From contig PFTZ01000088.1 of assembly GCA_002789815.1 (NCBI GenBank), forward strand, positions 1-7,319: DNA of 7,319 nucleotides, given 5' to 3'. Below, piece after piece: positions 5,389-7,319 of this stretch (position 1 is the stretch's first letter; each line of letters starts with the position of its first letter). This stretch comes from Candidatus Berkelbacteria bacterium CG_4_9_14_3_um_filter_39_23. Its GTDB lineage: Bacteria; Patescibacteriota; UBA1384; GWA2-35-9; CG2-30-39-44. The notes below the pieces were generated by a model. The model had not been told where the DNA came from. It did not search any database and was given only the letters and a program-made list of their open reading frames with translations. Position numbers and translations under genes: made by a program.

Positions 5389-7167
5389 TTACTTAAACAG
5401 TCGGGCGAAATCTTCGCCTTCAATCGTTTCCTCTTTGAGCAATTTTTCCGCAATTTGTTTCAACATTTTTTTATGCTTGGCTAACACTTGATACGCCCTT
5501 TTTTTCGCCTCGTTGATAATATCTGAAACTTCCTGATCAATAAGCGCCGCGCTTTTTTCGCTGTAAGTTTTGTGCTCTGCCAGCTCTTTGCCAAGAAAAA
5601 TCAGCTCCTCCTTTTCGCCAAGCGTCATTGGACCGATTTCATCGCTCATACCATAACGGGTCACCATATCGCGCGCGATTTTGGTGGCATTTTTCAAATC
5701 ATTGGACGCGCCAGTTGTAATAGAATTAAATTGTATTTCTTCTGCCACTCTGCCAGCCAGCATTTGAGCGATCTGGTCTTCAAATTTTTCTTTTGAACTA
5801 AGGTGTAAATCCTCTAGTGGCACACTCCAAGTAAAACCCAGCGCCATACCGCGCGATACAACCGAAATTTTATGAATCGGATCAGTGCCCGGCAAAATGT
5901 GTCCGACAATCGCGTGACCGGCTTCATGATACGCAGTAATCTCTTTTTCTTTTTCTGACAAAACCTTGCTCCGTCGCTCTGGTCCAAGAAAAACTTTTTC
6001 CACTGCCCAGTTTAAATCATTTTGCGAGATGGTTTTTTTATTCTGGCGAGCGGCAAAAATAGCTGCTTCGTTGGCAACATTTTTTATATCAGCGCCAGAA
6101 AACCCGGCTGTGCCCTGCGCAATTTTTTCAGCATTGACTGTTTTATCAACTGGTTTATTTTTCAAATGAACTTCAAAAATAGCTTTTCTTTCTTTTTTAT
6201 TCGGCAGATCAAGCATCACCCGGCGGTCAAACCTGCCGGGACGGAGGAGCGCTGGGTCAAGCACATCAGGACGATTAGTCGCTGCCATAACCACAACTTT
6301 AGTCCCGGGATTAAACCCGTCCATTTCCACCAAAATCTGATTTAAAGTCTGCTCCCGTTCGTCATGCGATCCGCCAAGCCCGGAACCGCGTTGACGCCCG
6401 ATAGCGTCTAGCTCATCAATAAACATAATCGAAGGCGCGTTCCGTTTGGCTTTGGCAAAAATATCTCTGGTTCGCGCCGCGCCCACACCCACAAACATTT
6501 CCACAAATTCAGAAGCTGAAACCGAAAAAAACGGCACGCCCGCCTCGCCAGCCACCGCGCGCGCGATTAAGGTTTTTCCCGTGCCCGGCGGTCCAACTAG
6601 CAGGACTCCCTTGGGAATTTCCGCGCCGAGTCGACGAAATTTTTCCGGATAACGCAAAAACTCCACCACCTCCTCGAGCTCCTGTTTGGCTTCCTCTGCG
6701 CCCGCCACATCGGCAAAACTGATTTTATGCTTGCCTAAATAAAGCTGAGCTTTAGAGCGTCCAAAATCCATCGCGCGCATATTTGATCCAGTAGCGCTTT
6801 TTAACATAAAATACAAAAAACCAGCAATCAGCAAAAATGGCAAAAATATGGTTAATAAATTTGGCAATAGACTGCCTTTGTCTGGATCTTCCACCACGAT
6901 ATTGACATTGTCGGGCGTGATTTGGTAATCGCTTAACTGGGCTGATTTTTCAATATAAGCGATCAATACCTCGCCATCAACTCGCGCTTCTATTTTACTT
7001 CCTTTTACGCGAATTTCACTCACCTTTTTATCTTGGACTAGTTGCTTAATTTCAGTAATGGTTGACTCTTTGGTTTTGGGCGAGCCAATGTCAGCAAATT
7101 GAAAAACAGCCAGTATGGCTAGCAAAATTGCGACAAAAATCAACGCTTGCTTGGTTTGTTTGTTCAT
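5389..7167 (-). CDS. ftsH: ATP-dependent zinc metalloprotease FtsH
   Basis: A 592-aa membrane-bound AAA+ protease that degrades misfolded or regulatory membrane and cytosolic proteins as a hexamer. Order of parts: short cytoplasmic N-terminus, transmembrane helix 1 (about 8-24), extracytoplasmic FtsH domain (about 25-100), transmembrane helix 2 (about 101-122), then the cytoplasmic AAA+ module. Visible motifs are Walker A GPPGTGKT (192-199), pore loop FVG (225-227), Walker B MFIDE (248-252), and the second region of homology starting ATNRPD (296) with R312 and R315 in RPGRFDR. The peptidase module has HEAGH (414-418), and D490 in TTGASND is the expected third zinc ligand. The C-terminal tail is shorter than in E. 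coli (644 aa) but no catalytic element is missing. No Shine-Dalgarno sequence precedes the ATG. It is first of an apparent ftsH-murJ-membrane protein unit. Confidence 0.98.
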   Translation of the reverse strand: MNKQTKQALIFVAILLAILAVFQFADIGSPKTKESTITEIKQLVQDKKVSEIRVKGSKIEARVDGEVLIAYIEKSAQLSDYQITPDNVNIVVEDPDKGSLLPNLLTIFLPFLLIAGFLYFMLKSATGSNMRAMDFGRSKAQLYLGKHKISFADVAGAEEAKQELEEVVEFLRYPEKFRRLGAEIPKGVLLVGPPGTGKTLIARAVAGEAGVPFFSVSASEFVEMFVGVGAARTRDIFAKAKRNAPSIMFIDELDAIGRQRGSGLGGSHDEREQTLNQILVEMDGFNPGTKVVVMAATNRPDVLDPALLRPGRFDRRVMLDLPNKKERKAIFEVHLKNKPVDKTVNAEKIAQGTAGFSGADIKNVANEAAIFAARQNKKTISQNDLNWAVEKVFLGPERRSKVLSEKEKEITAYHEAGHAIVGHILPGTDPIHKISVVSRGMALGFTWSVPLEDLHLSSKEKFEDQIAQMLAGRVAEEIQFNSITTGASNDLKNATKIARDMVTRYGMSDEIGPMTLGEKEELIFLGKELAEHKTYSEKSAALIDQEVSDIINEAKKRAYQVLAKHKKMLKQIAEKLLKEETIEGEDFARLFK

Positions 7168-7174
7168 TTTGTTA

Positions 7175-7202
7175 GAATTAAAATTTAAGTATTGAAAGTC
7201 AA
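7175..7202 (-). promoter_or_regulatory. Possible ftsH promoter
   Basis: On the minus strand TTGACT (7202-7197), a good -35 box identical to that of the small-protein promoter, is followed after 16 nt by TAATTC (7180-7175), a poor -10 box. If used, transcription would begin at or next to the ftsH ATG, giving a nearly leaderless mRNA, which would fit the absent ribosome site. Confidence 0.3.
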
Positions 7203-7262
7203 GGTTTTAATCAGCGATTTAATATTTAATCACACGCTAATTACACGCCTTACGCAAAATTT

Positions 7263-7319
7263 CCTTTCTGTCATTCCCGCACCCTTTCTGTCATTCCCGT
7301 GAAAACGGGAATCCAGTCG
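7263..7319. repeat. GTCATTCCCG-type repeat, two copies, the second forming a GAAA-loop hairpin
   Basis: CCTTTCTGTCATTCCCG occurs at 7263-7279 and again at 7283-7299 (period 20). The second copy continues into a perfect hairpin, ATTCCCGT (7293-7300), GAAA loop, ACGGGAAT (7305-7312), and then CCAGTCG at the window edge. This form is like the widely scattered ATTCCC...GGGAAT inverted repeats of many bacteria, for example the dRS3 repeats of Neisseria. It shares its GTCATTC core with the array at the left edge, in opposite orientation. It probably continues past the window. Confidence 0.8.

Overview
The window reads as a piece of chromosome from a bacterium with a small, streamlined genome, most likely a Candidate Phyla Radiation (Patescibacteria) lineage. 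This is an inference from the divergent but complete housekeeping proteins, the extra in-frame segments in LepA, the AT-rich intergenic sequence and the GTCATTCCCG-type dispersed repeats. No rRNA or marker-gene search could be run. Stop codons fit the standard bacterial code (TAA for lepA and ftsH, TGA for murJ, TAG for the gene after murJ), so there is no sign of UGA recoding.

Layout from left to right. Positions 1-124 hold a degenerate tandem array of a 24-25 bp unit. lepA (elongation factor 4) lies on the minus strand at 136-2076. Its G domain carries an extra segment of about 32 residues with palindromic structure, and just after the G domain the gene contains a perfect 49-nt palindrome. 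Overlapping back-to-back promoters at 2145-2187 would drive lepA leftwards and a compact rightward cluster of three very small membrane proteins (44, 72 and 82 aa). Each small gene is preceded by the same 10-nt box, ACAAGGAGGA, and the cluster ends in a hairpin/U-tract terminator near 2869-2902. A nested palindromic dispersed repeat at about 2923-2958 separates it from the next genes.

From 7167 down to 3065 the minus strand carries ftsH (membrane AAA+ zinc protease), murJ (lipid II flippase) and an unrecognised single-pass membrane protein whose start overlaps the end of murJ. The gap from ftsH to murJ is 91 nt with no convincing promoter or terminator, so the three may form one transcription unit for envelope maintenance: membrane protein quality control, peptidoglycan precursor export, and an extracytoplasmic protein of unknown role. 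The right end (7263-7319) carries two copies of a CTGTCATTCCCG-type repeat, the second forming a perfect GAAA-loop hairpin.

The parts most worth following up are the three-gene small membrane protein cluster and the two palindromic in-frame insertions in lepA. I see no CRISPR array, tRNA, rRNA, transposase or integrase.
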